64,000 nt of DNA, from contig VZSE01009546.1 in NCBI GenBank assembly GCA_013398275.1, positions 1,794,344-1,858,343 on the forward strand. The letters run 5' to 3'. The translations under genes were made by a program, and so were the position numbers. A model generated the notes under the pieces. It was not told the origin of the DNA and ran no database searches. It worked only from the letters and a program-made list of their open reading frames with translations. This DNA comes from Promerops cafer. Lineage: Eukaryota > Chordata > Aves > Passeriformes > Nectariniidae. Below are positions 26,127-38,500 of this stretch, one piece after another. Position 1 is the first letter of the stretch, and every line of letters starts with the position of its first letter.

Positions 26127-28415
26127 ATGCACCTAATTCACAAAACAAAGAAAACCACTTTTTCTTAACAATTTCTCATTTTTGCTCCTCCTGGATGACA
26201 GCAAACACCATTATAATTCTTAAAAACAAGACTGTAAAGCCTTGGTACTACTGAAACCATTCAATTTGTTAATTACTGAAAGGAACTTTACTTAATGTGA
26301 CAATGGCTGCCCTCAATCAAGAGTTTCAAAAGATTTTTTGTTCCTAAACGGCTGTTATGGAAAGGATATTACCTGATTTAGAAATTACAGCAGGATGTTG
26401 GCAGGCTCTAAGTTCTCTGGGCAGAACTTCAGCCATCTACATTCTTTTCTACACTGTCAGCATCTACTTGGCCACAGCCCAATCCCATTTATCCTGGAAC
26501 AGCCATGACCAGTCTGGACAAAAGGGGAGAAAGTAGTGAGCTAACAACTCCAAGTTCATGTTGCTCCCTAAATTGCTGTAGTCTGTCAGGAACATGATTT
26601 GAATTGATTATGTGAAGCATGTGGACAGAAAGCTCACAGTACTGAGCAAGTGTACAACATCTCACAGATCTAAGAATTAAAGGAGAAAGTCCTAGTATAG
26701 GCATCCAAAATATATCCATGGCTATTTAACTACTGAAGTTGAAATAACTGCTAAGTTTAAAAGATGCTATGAGATGGCTGTATTAATTAAGAAAACTATA
26801 ACTGTTATCATAGAAATGGTTTACAATAAAAAATGTATTATATTATGACCTTAAAAAGTTAGTGGGAGAACATGAATGCAGTCCATCATACCTGGATACC
26901 TAAATCTGAAAGCACATCTCATAATACTCATTGGAAAGTTACAGGTATTCCATCATTTTTACCCATTTTATGTAACCCATGAGAGAATATAGAGAAAGTT
27001 ACTACTCATTATAATGGAAGTACAGAATCTTAATCCACATAGTCAAACTTAATTAAAGACTAAGAAGTAATGCATATGAACAGATCTGTAATTTTGGCCT
27101 TCCCTGATCTCTAAGTTAGTCAGCACACTTCTCTATCATCTCCAGAATGTGTATTTTCATCAAGATTTTATAAGGCTAGGTGGCTTTCAAAGGAAAAATT
27201 TTAATTAAAAAAAGATTATTCAAATAATAACAATTTTGCATAATCTGGATTAGTAATTTTTTTATCTAGGTTAAGTATGCCCAACACTTGTTTTTGGTGC
27301 TTTTGGAATAAGAGGTTTACACACCAACTGAGTTTGCTTGGTTCAGTTGCTCTTATTTTCTGACACGTTTTCATTCTTGTCCATCATTCAAAGGCCAATA
27401 ATATACAAGCAGGCACTACAGCGCCTGCATTCTCTATTCAGTAGCTGTAGAAATCTAGACAAAACTTTTTGTCATAAGATTCTTACGTTGAAACTCTGAG
27501 CTATTAGATAAATTAAACCTTACACTTTGGATAATTTTATATCACATTCTTCATCATTACTCACGTGCTGTTACGTCTCCCTACCAAAACCATTACATTG
27601 TGCTTTAAACAAAATCAGCTCCTTCAAGCTGAGAATGACAGCCAGTCAGTGCATAACACATCTCATGATAAGTCAAGAAAACTTTGTCAAAGGCACCCAG
27701 ACTCCACTTTTTTACAAAATGAGGTTTATAATGAGGTTGTAATCTTCAAGCAGAGCTGTGCAGGATCTCAGTCTATGAGGCTTTATCCTAAAACTCGTAC
27801 TGAGAATTTCAAAACAAATTTGAAAAGTCTGCAGAATTAAAGGTCTGTAAACTGACGTGCAATGGATATGCTTAGCATACATCAAATATATGTCAGCAAT
27901 AAGGACTGCCACTCAAGAAAGAAATTTTGCTGGACGTTGCAGGTTGTCATCTTTAGGGCTGCAGTTCTGATGCAGACAGCTCATCTATTATGCTCCACAA
28001 GTCTTCAGTTTGTGGATATCTTAGTACAGAACTATCCAATTAATTGCTTGAAGCTGTAGTAATGTTATGCATGACAAGCAGGAAAATTGCTCTGATTAGG
28101 CAAAAGCGCAGAGTCAGACCTCAGAACAATGCGGTTGTATTTCTTTGTGAATACACAGGACAGAAAAACTACGACAGCTCTTCTTTTTGAGTGGATGTGA
28201 AATAAGTACTTGAGGCTTTCATTAAAAATCAAGTAAATAGCATTTTTATATCATTGCTGTCACAGAGGGCCACCCTTTTACTGAAGGAGAAACATTTGTC
28301 TTTGAATGGCATGCTTGGAACTACACTTTCTCTTTCCATTGGAACACCAACAGAAATTCTCCCTACTGGAAGTACATGAAGAGATGCAAGCATACCTCAG
28401 CTAGAATCACTGCAA
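26127..28415. other. AT-rich non-coding DNA, nothing assignable
   Basis: Open frames up to 91 codons overlap on both strands around 27500-27910 without recognisable content. No repeat was identified. Confidence 0.6.
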
Positions 28416-28416
28416 A

Positions 28417-28462
28417 TATATTATATATATATATACATATATAATATAATACATATATACAT
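28417..28462. repeat. (TA)n-rich microsatellite
   Basis: Imperfect TA/CATA dinucleotide array that is largely self-complementary. Confidence 0.9.
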
Positions 28463-29201
28463 TTCTTTCTCTCCTACTCCTGAGAATATTTTATCTTTTC
28501 CTAGGAATCCCTCCAAATATGTTTGTAGCAGAGACACAGCACCCTGGCCACTTCAGGAGAGGATAAATTTCAGTCTATCTGGAAAAAGGGCATTAAAACA
28601 GACAAATGAATAATTAATTATGATAGAAAGAGAAATGCAGTTAAATCAGCAAGATGTTCTACCTTCAGACAAAAATCCAGAGAAAGATCAGACATTCCAT
28701 AATCCAAGAAAAAAACAGAGACAAATAAGATATCTTGTGTTCTAGTTTCACAACAGATTCTAGCAGCAAGGCAGAGGTCAACCTGGAACTGAAAAAAATT
28801 AAAATAAGAAGTTAGTAAACAGAATAGAAGAGAAATATCATTACTAACTGATGAATGACCGAAAGTATTAGAAATAAATAACAAGTAAATAATTAAATCC
28901 AGTTCCCTACATTTTGGAAATCCTTTGAGGTAAAGGACATTGACCTCAGGCCATGAAATGAGCAGGGAAATTGCCTAAATAAGCTGAAAAGTCTTAGTTG
29001 AAGCAGTAACATCCAGGCTTATTGTAATCATTTTTCACAGTCTGAGTAAACCAAACACTTATTTATATTATATTAAATTATATTTTATAGTTTCATAGGA
29101 ATACACCGTGGTTTGATAGGTGTGTTAATGTATGTATGTACACTAAAAATGTACGGTTGCATTCTTACGTCTTTTTGGAACACAGACCTGTATGATAAAC
29201 A

Positions 29202-29217
29202 ATATATATATATATAT
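29202..29217. repeat. (AT)8 microsatellite
   Basis: Eight uninterrupted AT units. Confidence 0.9.
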
Positions 29218-29300
29218 GCAAAACACTGTATACATAAACAGTATATAATCAAGAAATATGAAGAACATGAGAAGTAACATGGTCTAACCTTGAAGTTGTA

Positions 29301-29365
29301 TTTGCCCTGAGCACAATGTTAACCAGGTAATTTCCAAAGTTCTCCTCCAACCTTAACTGTTCCCT
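29301..29365 (+). mobile_element. CR1: Degraded CR1 3'-end fragment
   Basis: The string order 'tttgccctgagcacaatgtt', 'aaccaggtaatttccaaag', 'ttctcctccaaccttaactg' follows the CR1 3' consensus plan (a 'cctgagcag..gttggacta..gatct-ccagagg..cccttccaacc' pattern) with many changes. It is in sense orientation and old. Confidence 0.6.
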
Positions 29366-30159
29366 TTTTTTAAAGTGGGGTGCTTTTTTTATAAATTACA
29401 AGCAAATATCTTGCCGTGTGAAGCACCTTGTGGCTCCTCAGTAGACATTAGTTTTGAGAGCCAATAGCTGAGGGAAGTTGGTGGGACAAGGTTCCACATG
29501 ATCTTACAGTCGTGGGGCTGATGGCAGCAACGATTTTCCCAACACCCAGAGACCAAAGCTTGAATCCAAACAGCCACACTCTTCTTGAATTCTCTTCTCC
29601 TCTACTACAGATTTCTTAGATATAATGTTTTACATAATTATTTACTTCTGCAATCACTGTAGAACAAAATAGTCTGAAAGGAAAGGAAAAAAAATTTTTT
29701 TGCAGACATGAGGTTAAGCTCTTGAGAAGTATAATACAAATGAGACATACCTAAAAGTTCATATGCAGAGTATTGGGGTTACAAAACAGTCGACAGACTT
29801 TTGCAAGAAGAAAGCGTGTTTTTCTGGAAAATCTTGAAAAAAGCGGGAGAAATCAGAGTATAGACAGAAATAATAATAGCTATAGTACTTACAGAGAACT
29901 ACAAAATTAAAGATAATAAATGAAAAGAACAGGAAACAGATGTCCGAAAAATACCCTTCAGTTTTTTTTTCAAATAATTGTTCAGTTACCGGTTTATTAT
30001 AAAGTGCTGAAAATTATGGAGACTATACACCAGCATTTCCAAAGAAGTGGTAACAAGAGCTAAATAATACATTGATGCTCATCTGTGCCATAAACAGACA
30101 CACAACTCTATTCATACAGAGATAAACTAAGTGAAGTGCGAGGTTTGCATTAAATATTT

Positions 30160-30610
30160 GGTCTGTAACTACATCTGAACCCTGTATTGATCACTTTCCC
30201 TTTTCCCTGTGATAAGCAACACTCCAGGTGGACACAGAAGAGCTGTCAGAAGTGCACATCTCTTGCTAGAGGCCTCTGTTAGGACCAAAAGCAGCTCAGA
30301 AACACTGAAGAGAGGCGACAGCGGGTAATCGTGACCCTCTGCTGAAGTCACATTAACTACTTTTGGGTTTGCAAGACAGAGGATGAGATAGCACCAAGAC
30401 AGGTAGCCTGGGGACAGGCTTCAGGTTATTAAGACAGCTACGGGGTTAGCCAGGAGGGATACAAACTTCGGTGAATTTTCCTGAGGGGAAGGGGGAAAAT
30501 GGGAGTTAAGACCAACCAAGCAGCGTGCCCGGTAGCATCAGTTACACGATGGCAGCCTTCAGCTAGCCAGAGGCGTCCATGAAAACTGCACAGAATCAGT
30601 TCTGAAATCC
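30160..30610. other. GC- and CpG-elevated island, function unknown
   Basis: This 450-base stretch is noticeably richer in GC than its neighbours and holds about nine CpG dinucleotides (for example gaggcgacagcgggtaatcg, gctacggggt, agcgtgcccggtag, acacgatgg, aggcgtcc), while flanking DNA has almost none. No protein frame is convincing. It could be a regulatory element, a young insertion or a non-coding RNA promoter. Confidence 0.4.
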
Positions 30611-31809
30611 AACAGTAATGTCCATTTGTTGTAGAAATTAATTCCCCAAAGAAGAGAGCAAAGGAAAAAAATCAAACATAGCAAATTTTTCTGACATTAC
30701 AAAATGAAGTGCAAGTCTATAACCTTCTCAATATGCTATCTCTGTTAAAGTAAGGACTTCATTTCTGATGACAGCCAAATCCCCAAATATTAGTACCATG
30801 AAGCATTATTAGATATTGAACCACTGAAGAAATACTGTAGCAGAATAAATAGCAATGCTGTTCTATTTCTTTGAACAAGATTTTTGAAACAAAGTGTGAG
30901 TCTTTCTGTAAGCTACACAGGTGTGACAGAGAAGCAGTATGACTGAATAACAGAATAAAATGTTTCTCTATCAAATACATTAAACCAGTTAATGCAGATG
31001 AATAGGTACTGCTCGCTTGCTTCCCAGTAGCATTGGCTTGCAAATTATGTGCAAGAGGATGTTAAATTCTCTCTTTGTTATAAATCCAGCAAAACCACTG
31101 CCAGATCACATCTCCTGGGAAATGTGGGACTTGGCATGGAATTTGGCACAAGACTTTACAAATGTCAGCTTTCCTGTAAAAAACATCAGGTCTGTTGTCA
31201 TGAAAACATCAGTTATGAGTTATTTCTTTTCTTAATATTACTAGCCAAATACAAATAGAGAGGGGATGAGATGTCAGTCATGTGCAGCCATGCACTCAGA
31301 ATTGGATTTTTGTAACAGAATTCCTCAGAATAGAAATAAGAATTTTGGATTTTGAAATGTATGTCCACATCTTGTATCAGTACATGTTGTATTTAAAAGT
31401 ATCTCTGGTCTATACTTCAGAATGCCTATCATCATGAAATAACTGACAATTAGCAAACAGCATGAGCTAGCTATTCATGTGTAATCCAGAATTGCTGGGG
31501 TACCACCCCATTTATTTTCTTTACAGAAATTTGTATCAAAGTTATGGGGATTTTTTAATTAATGTTTCCCAAGAATATAAATCACTAGAGAAAAGTAAGG
31601 ATTTTATCAAGATAATCATGGCAATAAATTCAGTAGCCTGTGATGTTATTTTACTAGCCTGGCATGCAATGAGTTGCATTATAGTTTTACTGAATCAATA
31701 CAGCTAAGCTCCTGGCATTACCAAAATTTTAAATGGTTAATAAGTAACTCATTTTAATATAGTGCCTAATCTGTGGGAAAGCAGGGAATAACTGTTCCAG
31801 GAAAATGCA

Positions 31810-31831
31810 AGCCATCTTTTGGAAGATGGCT
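31810..31831. repeat. Perfect 9-bp-arm hairpin
   Basis: AGCCATCTT and its reverse complement AAGATGGCT are separated by TTGG. About one such hairpin per window is expected by chance, so it carries little weight alone, but it lies only about 100 bases from the much longer hairpin at 31928. Confidence 0.8.
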
Positions 31832-31927
31832 ATCAAGTTTGAGGAGCTGTAACAAACTTTTGGGCTGAATGGACTTCTTACTATGCAGCACTTCAATAGA
31901 TCTTGGTCACTTCTGTATCTATCAACC

Positions 31928-31971
31928 TGCTAATATAATGTGTGACCTCTGAGTCACACATTATATTAGCA
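31928..31971. repeat. Perfect inverted repeat, 19-bp arms, 6-base loop
   Basis: The left arm TGCTAATATAATGTGTGAC (31928-31946) and the right arm GTCACACATTATATTAGCA (31953-31971) are exact reverse complements around the loop CTCTGA. Pairing stops abruptly outside the arms on both sides. The total of 44 bases is too short for a normal pre-miRNA. The perfection implies recent origin or strong constraint. Confidence 0.97.
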
Positions 31972-34849
31972 CTGGGATCTCCTCTTGACATTGTCAGCAA
32001 TTACACCTTAAAAACAAGAAAAAAACACTGCTAAAGATCCCAAAATTAGAATTTTCCCAAAACATCATATTTTTTGAAATTCTCTTTTTTGAAACAAAAT
32101 TTATTTGAATGTATATTTTTATGTCTACCCTTTGTGTAGAACAGTTATCCAGGAAGAAGAACACGACAAACCTCAAAAGTAAAAGCTTCAGTATGGGACC
32201 AGTGTCAAAGTAGGTCAATTTTTAGGACTAACAGCCTTGACAGTGTCCCTTTAATATGTTGATCTGTTTCTGTAAAGCACATTAAGAAAAGTTTAGTGTG
32301 AAAGAGGCTACAAATGTGTTTGATATGATATGGCAATAAGTGTACATTTTGAGCATACTAAAGCTGCCAAAGTACATTTTAAACTGCTTTTCTTTACTAG
32401 CTAAGGGTCCAGTTCATTGAAAAATAAAATCAAGACTTCTGTACACCAGAACCTGCAGAAAATCTGGTTTTCTGTAACATCTATAACCCACTTTATGTAT
32501 TTTCAAGGTGGAATCTACATCTTTCTTTAAGAGATTATGGGTATTTTTTGTCCCTTTGAACCCCTGAGAAGCCTCGAGACTGGGAAGTTGCCCATACAGA
32601 GCCAGGCAAAATCACTTGTCTTGAGAATTTAAAAGTTCTGAGTACTTTGTTTTCAAGAGCACTTCTAAATCACCTCATTTGTTGATTTATGTTACTTCTT
32701 ATTCATTTGTTATGTCCCTTATACACATGTGAATCTACTAGATGAAAATTTGATGCTGTAAGACATATACATATACATCATATTTACAGGTATTGATAAG
32801 GAAAACACACTTGATAAAGAGGAGTTAGAACTTATATCCAAAGAGAACTCACTAGTTATTCTTGTTGTCTGTTTTGATTAAAAGATGTTAATTCAGTGGT
32901 TAATACACATAGAAAATGCCTTGTACGGGTGGTTCAGGAGGCCGTTCTTTGTAGAAAAGGGTAAAGTTTAAAAGTCTCAAACTTCATAATAAACTTAGTG
33001 AGGAAAATCCCTTAATGTTTGGCTTCATAAGAGAAGCAATTGCTGATGTTTTATGTTTACATCATTCTGACTTCTTCATTGTTCCCAGTGTTGCCCACTA
33101 TGAAAATAAGCTGGAAGTATATTCAGTGGTTTTGCTGTATTGCTTTACTTTTAAATACATTACCCTGTAGTTTTAACCACTTTTGTATCATTTGCAGTAA
33201 AGGATACCATCACCACAAGCTCTGTTTCAACATCTTTTATTAGACTGCCTCATGCATTTGAAAAAGCAGACTGGTTTTCAAGCACACAAACCCTTTTTTA
33301 GGCCTGCAAATGGAAACAGCCAAAATTTTACAAGCATACCAGTTATACCCACACACGAGCCTGTAATGTGAACACAAAGAAATAAATGTATTTGAATAGA
33401 ACTGTGTTCTAACAATTTTCTGGGAAGATATCTGGAGTTGCTTCTAAAATATTTTTAAAAGAGTAAACACTTAAGGAAAGGCATTAAAACATGTGACAAA
33501 GTAATCTACTCTTAGAAGAGGCTTTAAAAACTAAAATTACACCACTAAGCAACTACTAAGGCTAAATAAAATGAAGACTGACATGCTACAAAATATCAAA
33601 GAATGAAAAGACATAAAATATACATTAATACAAAAATATATTTTGAAGGAATATACGCACAACTGTTAATTAATGGCAAATGAGGATCAAATAATTTTCT
33701 TGTGCAGAGTCACAACTACTGAAGTGTAAAACATGACTCATTGTGCAACATCAATATAAAAACAGTCAGATCAACAGTAGGCACTTGTTATTTTCAAGCA
33801 AATGAACTCCAAAGACTTCATCTTCAACCATAATTTCCTTATACAAGCTTTGATTTATAGTAACATCGTGTTCCCTTTGAAATGGGGTGTGAGGGGGATT
33901 TTCCCCAGTTTCATAGTTTTATGATGGAGTTTAATCTCTTTGTATTCATTTTCAGCACAACTGGGTAGGAAGCAGACAACAGTATTTTAGCTGTCAACAA
34001 CTAATGTTTAAATTAATTTTTTCCTCCTAAAATTATAACAGTTAGAAACATATTCCTGTACTGTTTATTTTTTCCTGAAACATGCCTCCTACATTTAGCA
34101 CAACTCTTATATTGCTGTCCTGATGGAATCTGAAAAAACTGTATTTTTGAAGAAAAAAAAAATCTTAAAAGCTGGTTTCCAAACCAATCTACACACTGAG
34201 CAACCCTCTGAAGTTCTTATCTGCAGAAACAATGGTGGCTGGGCCGGTTGTAACAAATTCTCATTTAACAATACAACATTTTACAATTTCTTATTTACCT
34301 CTCCTTCTTTTTAAGATTCTTTTCTCGTGGAAAAGTAAGTTTTACTTAACCTTTTTTCCTTTATATAGTTTTCTTGGTTTTCCACTTTTGTTTTAGATGG
34401 CATACCCTCTATTTCATTGCTCCTTTCTGAAAATACAATGTATATAAAGAAACTTTTGGTTTAGAATGATCAACTGGGAATATAAATTATTAAGAGAGTT
34501 ACTTCTCTAGAATTTCTTCAGCAACATCTTAATTAGCAACAAAGGCGAGGAATGGGTAAGTCAAGATTTTGTGCTGCAGGACATCTGAAAACATCTGCCT
34601 GATCACCTGATAGTTTTTTGATATCAGACATCAGAGCACAAAAATATTATCAGAACACAATTCTTCACTACTCTAATTCAGTGCAGATAAGCAGAAAAAC
34701 ATGTGCCTCATCCTTGAAACAAAAATCCCTCTGCATTGAAAGAAAAATCTTTCTGCACTAAATAGATAAGACATGATAAGAAACATTTATAAGCAACAAG
34801 TCTTTAGGTTTGGGGTCCTTTTGTTAAATGTTACCTAGATGCATCTCAC
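31972..34849. other. AT-rich non-coding DNA, nothing assignable
   Basis: No recognisable gene, RNA gene or mobile element. Frames are all below 75 codons. Confidence 0.6.
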
Positions 34850-34869
34850 AAAACAAAACAAAACAAAAT
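34850..34869 (+). repeat. (AAAAC)n short array
   Basis: About four AAAAC units; a simple low-complexity repeat. Confidence 0.85.
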
Positions 34870-35310
34870 GCTCTGAATCAAAATTATGAAGTAGTGCACT
34901 CAGCCACTGCTGGCATGTAAGAGTCAGTCCTGAAGCTGAGAGTGCAGTGAACGACATTACAAAGTTACGGCAACAGTCGGCTGCATGCACTTTTCCCCTT
35001 CAACTTTGCTAAAGTGCAGCCAAGCCAAAATCATCCATCAGCCCTGCCTACCCAGAGAGCCTAGCTGTGCCCATGGCTGTGTCCAAGGACTGGCAAACTG
35101 CAGTCACAACAGACTCAGAGGAGTGGGAGAGACAGTTTGACTGGACGCTACGTCACAGCAACACACCTGCCAAAGCTGAAACACAGCCACTGCTCCTGCA
35201 ATGCTGACAGCCTTCGAGTCAGCTGGGAGGAGGAAGCCTCAGCCAAGTGCTGTTTCATTAGTAATGCCAAGGAGGTATCTGGAGTACCCCTGCTTTCCTT
35301 TCTTCCGTAG

Positions 35311-35585
35311 CAGCCACGTACTGATGGAAGAAAAGTTTCGTGCAGACATAGTAAAAGAGTTACAGAGATGCAAATTGCTGAGGTACTCAGGGAGGCCTCT
35401 CAGTTCAATATCAGGGCAGCCTGGCTTAGGGACCACAAATCTCATCTCCTTATACAGGAAATTCCATATTCACAGTTTGAAGATTTAGTGCAAAACCAAC
35501 AAGCCTTGTTGGACAAACCCACTGTGCTGAAATCATGTGAATTGTGCAAAATCAGCTTTGAACATTTGGAAGCCAGCAGCCACAA
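35311..35585 (+). CDS. Candidate 275-nt coding exon, gene unknown
   Basis: A strong pyrimidine-rich acceptor (ctgctttcctttcttccgtag) ends at 35310 and a donor-like GTGAGA starts at 35586. One frame is open for the whole segment, about 91 codons, and enters at phase 0. Its second half is protein-like: an AAWLRDHKSHLLIQEIPYSQ stretch, then EDLVQNQQALLDKPTVLKSC, then ELCKISFEHLEASSH. The CxxC...F...H arrangement near the end recalls the start of a C2H2-type zinc finger, but a full finger is not present in the exon. A second + frame (from about 35201 to 35488) is also open across the first half, so a frameshifted pseudogene is possible. The segment sits at the end of a GC-elevated block (34900-35590) with several CpGs and a CRE-like TACGTCAC. 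I do not recognise the protein. Confidence 0.3.
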
Positions 35586-35589
35586 GTGA

Positions 35590-38500
35590 GAATCATTAAG
35601 TGCATCTAGCCAAATATTGCCAATTAAGTGACAATAACCAGAACTTTAAAAGACTCTTTTTCTTCTGTTTCTCTGAATCATCTTTTAATTATTAACTTCA
35701 CCATTCATTTAGCATGAAGGTAACCCATTCAGATAATTTACAGTAAATAGAGAATAGCAGATTGGAGCAGACTGGAGAGACTATGTACCCTATGTACACA
35801 TTTGCTACCTGCTACCCCAGTCCCATACATGATATGGGAAATAAATGTGTTTCTTGTATAATATTGCATGTTCTCCACTAAAAGCATATCACTGAGCCTG
35901 GGCAAACAAGACAAACAATCCATTCTTAAGGGTGCAGCATTGCAGAGTTTCAAGTGCTGATAAAACAGCATTATCTGAAAAGCAAGTTTCTAAAGGTAGT
36001 GCTGCCTCAGAACACAATATTTGTGCACACAGAAGTACAAATAGGAGAAAAGAACAGGGTGGTCATGTAACAACCTTCAATGAAATAAAAAAAAAGAAAT
36101 CACAGTGAATGACAGCAGCAGCAAAGGAGTGGAATATTCAAGACTAAAAATGAAAGAAATCTCCACTGAAAGAAATCTTTACCAAATTTATATGAAGAAA
36201 AAGTATTTAGGATTAGACAAGATAAGAGATCAAAAGGCTGAAATTATGTTTGTTTAACTGAGTTTATGAAGGGCATATTAAGAGGCAAGCTGCACAAACA
36301 AATTAAGTTTATGTAGTTTTGACATATCCAACAAATGGTAGTGAAAACCACAACTACCACCAGGAAACAGCAGCAGGTAACCAGCTCCAGCAAGGGAGTG
36401 GTTCAGGAGATGAGAAAGATGATACAGATCGCTTGACAAAAAGAGACTGAGAAGAGCAAAGCCTTGAAGAATTTTACCTTTTGATAATTCAGATTTCAGC
36501 CTTGTCATGGTACACTACAATCAAAATGCAGGTAACAACACGACACAGAAACAGAAAGCAAGCTTGAGGTTATTTCCACGTAAGACAGGGAGTTGCCATG
36601 TAAATTGCTGAGAACTATTTGGCCTCCAGAATTTACCTGGCCTCCTTTCACTCCAGGAGTGAACAAGACAAATCAGGCTCCCACCAGGTGTCTGGAAGTA
36701 CCTGCTGGAGTCAAAAATTACCAAGAATTTGGTAATTCTTGTTTTCACAACACTCTGACTACTTGAACTGCTCTCCATCCCACCCTGGCATTCCATGCTG
36801 ACCCACTCTGCAGGTGATGCCCTACTTATCCAAAAAGGGGGAATTTTTTCTCGGATAAAACCTCTTCTGCCTATCTCCCCAGTTACTCCCCCAGCTGGTC
36901 AAGAGTATTGGTGAAGAGATCCCAGTGTGTGCTAAACTCTACACTTACTCCCATTTCTTCATGCACTATGAGTTTAAGAACACCACTGTATTGCCCAGTA
37001 ACAGTAAAAACATTAAAGTTTTCATATATTTCCAAGTGCAGATTGATTCAGTTGGTAATTTCTAATATTTTTAGTGATCTCAGATAAAATTATTCTAGCT
37101 GTTAAGTGATCTTTTTGCATGGTTTTACAACAAACCCTTTCAATTTATTTTTACACACATATTTAGGACCATGTTTGTTTAGCTGCTCTGAGGTAAATTA
37201 TAATTTTGAGTTTCATTCTTTAATTTAGCTTTTTAAAAACTTATAACTGGTTAGCTTCCAGACAAAACCAAATTAAGAATCATTTTAATGCATATATAAT
37301 ATATACCATTCAGTTCAAATATTATCCTTTGATTAGCAGAAGGAGAACTAAATTAATTTTTAAAATATGTAAAAAATAATGCTGCCATTTATATAGCTGA
37401 TCTAGTACAAAACATTCTGGAATATTTCATAGCTTTAAGTGCCTCCTCTTCAATTTTCTTCCATTTTGTATATTTTGTAGGTACAATCAAGGTTTATGAA
37501 AGTTAGCATTGAACAAAAAGTCTGTCCTTACAGCAATTTTATAGGCTAACAGAATTTAAGGACTGCAATTAGCTAAGTTTATTGTCTTGCTTTAATTTAT
37601 TCTTTTAATTGCAATCAGCACAATCTCAGTCTGAAGTATAAGACCTAAACTAAGATTTTGAAAAAGCTTCAGATGGTAAGGGCAGAAAAGAAAAGGATAA
37701 AACAAAGATTTTCATTATTCTTTTCACCAAAATCTAATTATTGAAATGGTTTGGGGTTTTATCTGGCCCATATCTCTTCTCCAGATGTGAATTCTTCTAT
37801 TTTAAAGATACTTTTTCAATTTGTGTTGTAGCAACACAAAAGCAGTTGAGTTTTCTCCTTTCTGGTGTTTTTGGTATTTTCACTTCAAGGAAGTGATTCA
37901 AGTGGTCTACTTTTTCACCTGTGCCTAAATCAAGATCCTCCATCTCCAAAAATTCAATATATTCTCAGTCTGAATTTTGCATATAAGAGGCACAAAAAGC
38001 CCAGCTTAGTCTCACAAAAATTAGAAGCACAAAGCACAAACTAAAACAAACAAATAAAAGCATGGCTACAAAGTTATCCTATAATATATATGAGGTATAG
38101 CAACTGTAACCTACTAATGTTTATGATATTTTGAGTAGTTTAACAGCTTACCATCTGTTTTGCTTTTTTTTTTTTTTTTGCTGTTGAACACAACAACATA
38201 TAATTGTCCAGAATTGTGTCTGGACCAATTTTATGATGCCTTAAAATTTTTCATCCATCTTTCTTTTTCTACATTTGGTATGTAATAAAAATTTCAGCAG
38301 TCTGTCCCACAGTTCAACATAGCAATGCTTCAGGATTGCTACAGAAAACACTTTTATAAGCTGAGATCATGGAGATGTCTGCAACACTACTGTCTGTGTT
38401 ATCACACAGCCATTAATTATTAAAAATGCCCTGAAAACTGTAACCCTACTTTGAGCTTCTGGATATTTTATTAATACTTTCAGTGGAAATTAGACAATTA

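Noticed and set aside
25281..26168. 295-codon + strand open frame, the longest in the window
   Set aside because: It runs antisense through the GC-rich LTR and then through the TTG repeat, with no domain; it is a by-product of base composition.
31928..31971. microRNA precursor
   Set aside because: The total stem-loop is 44 nt with no pairing beyond the arms, shorter than a typical pre-miRNA of about 60 nt or more.
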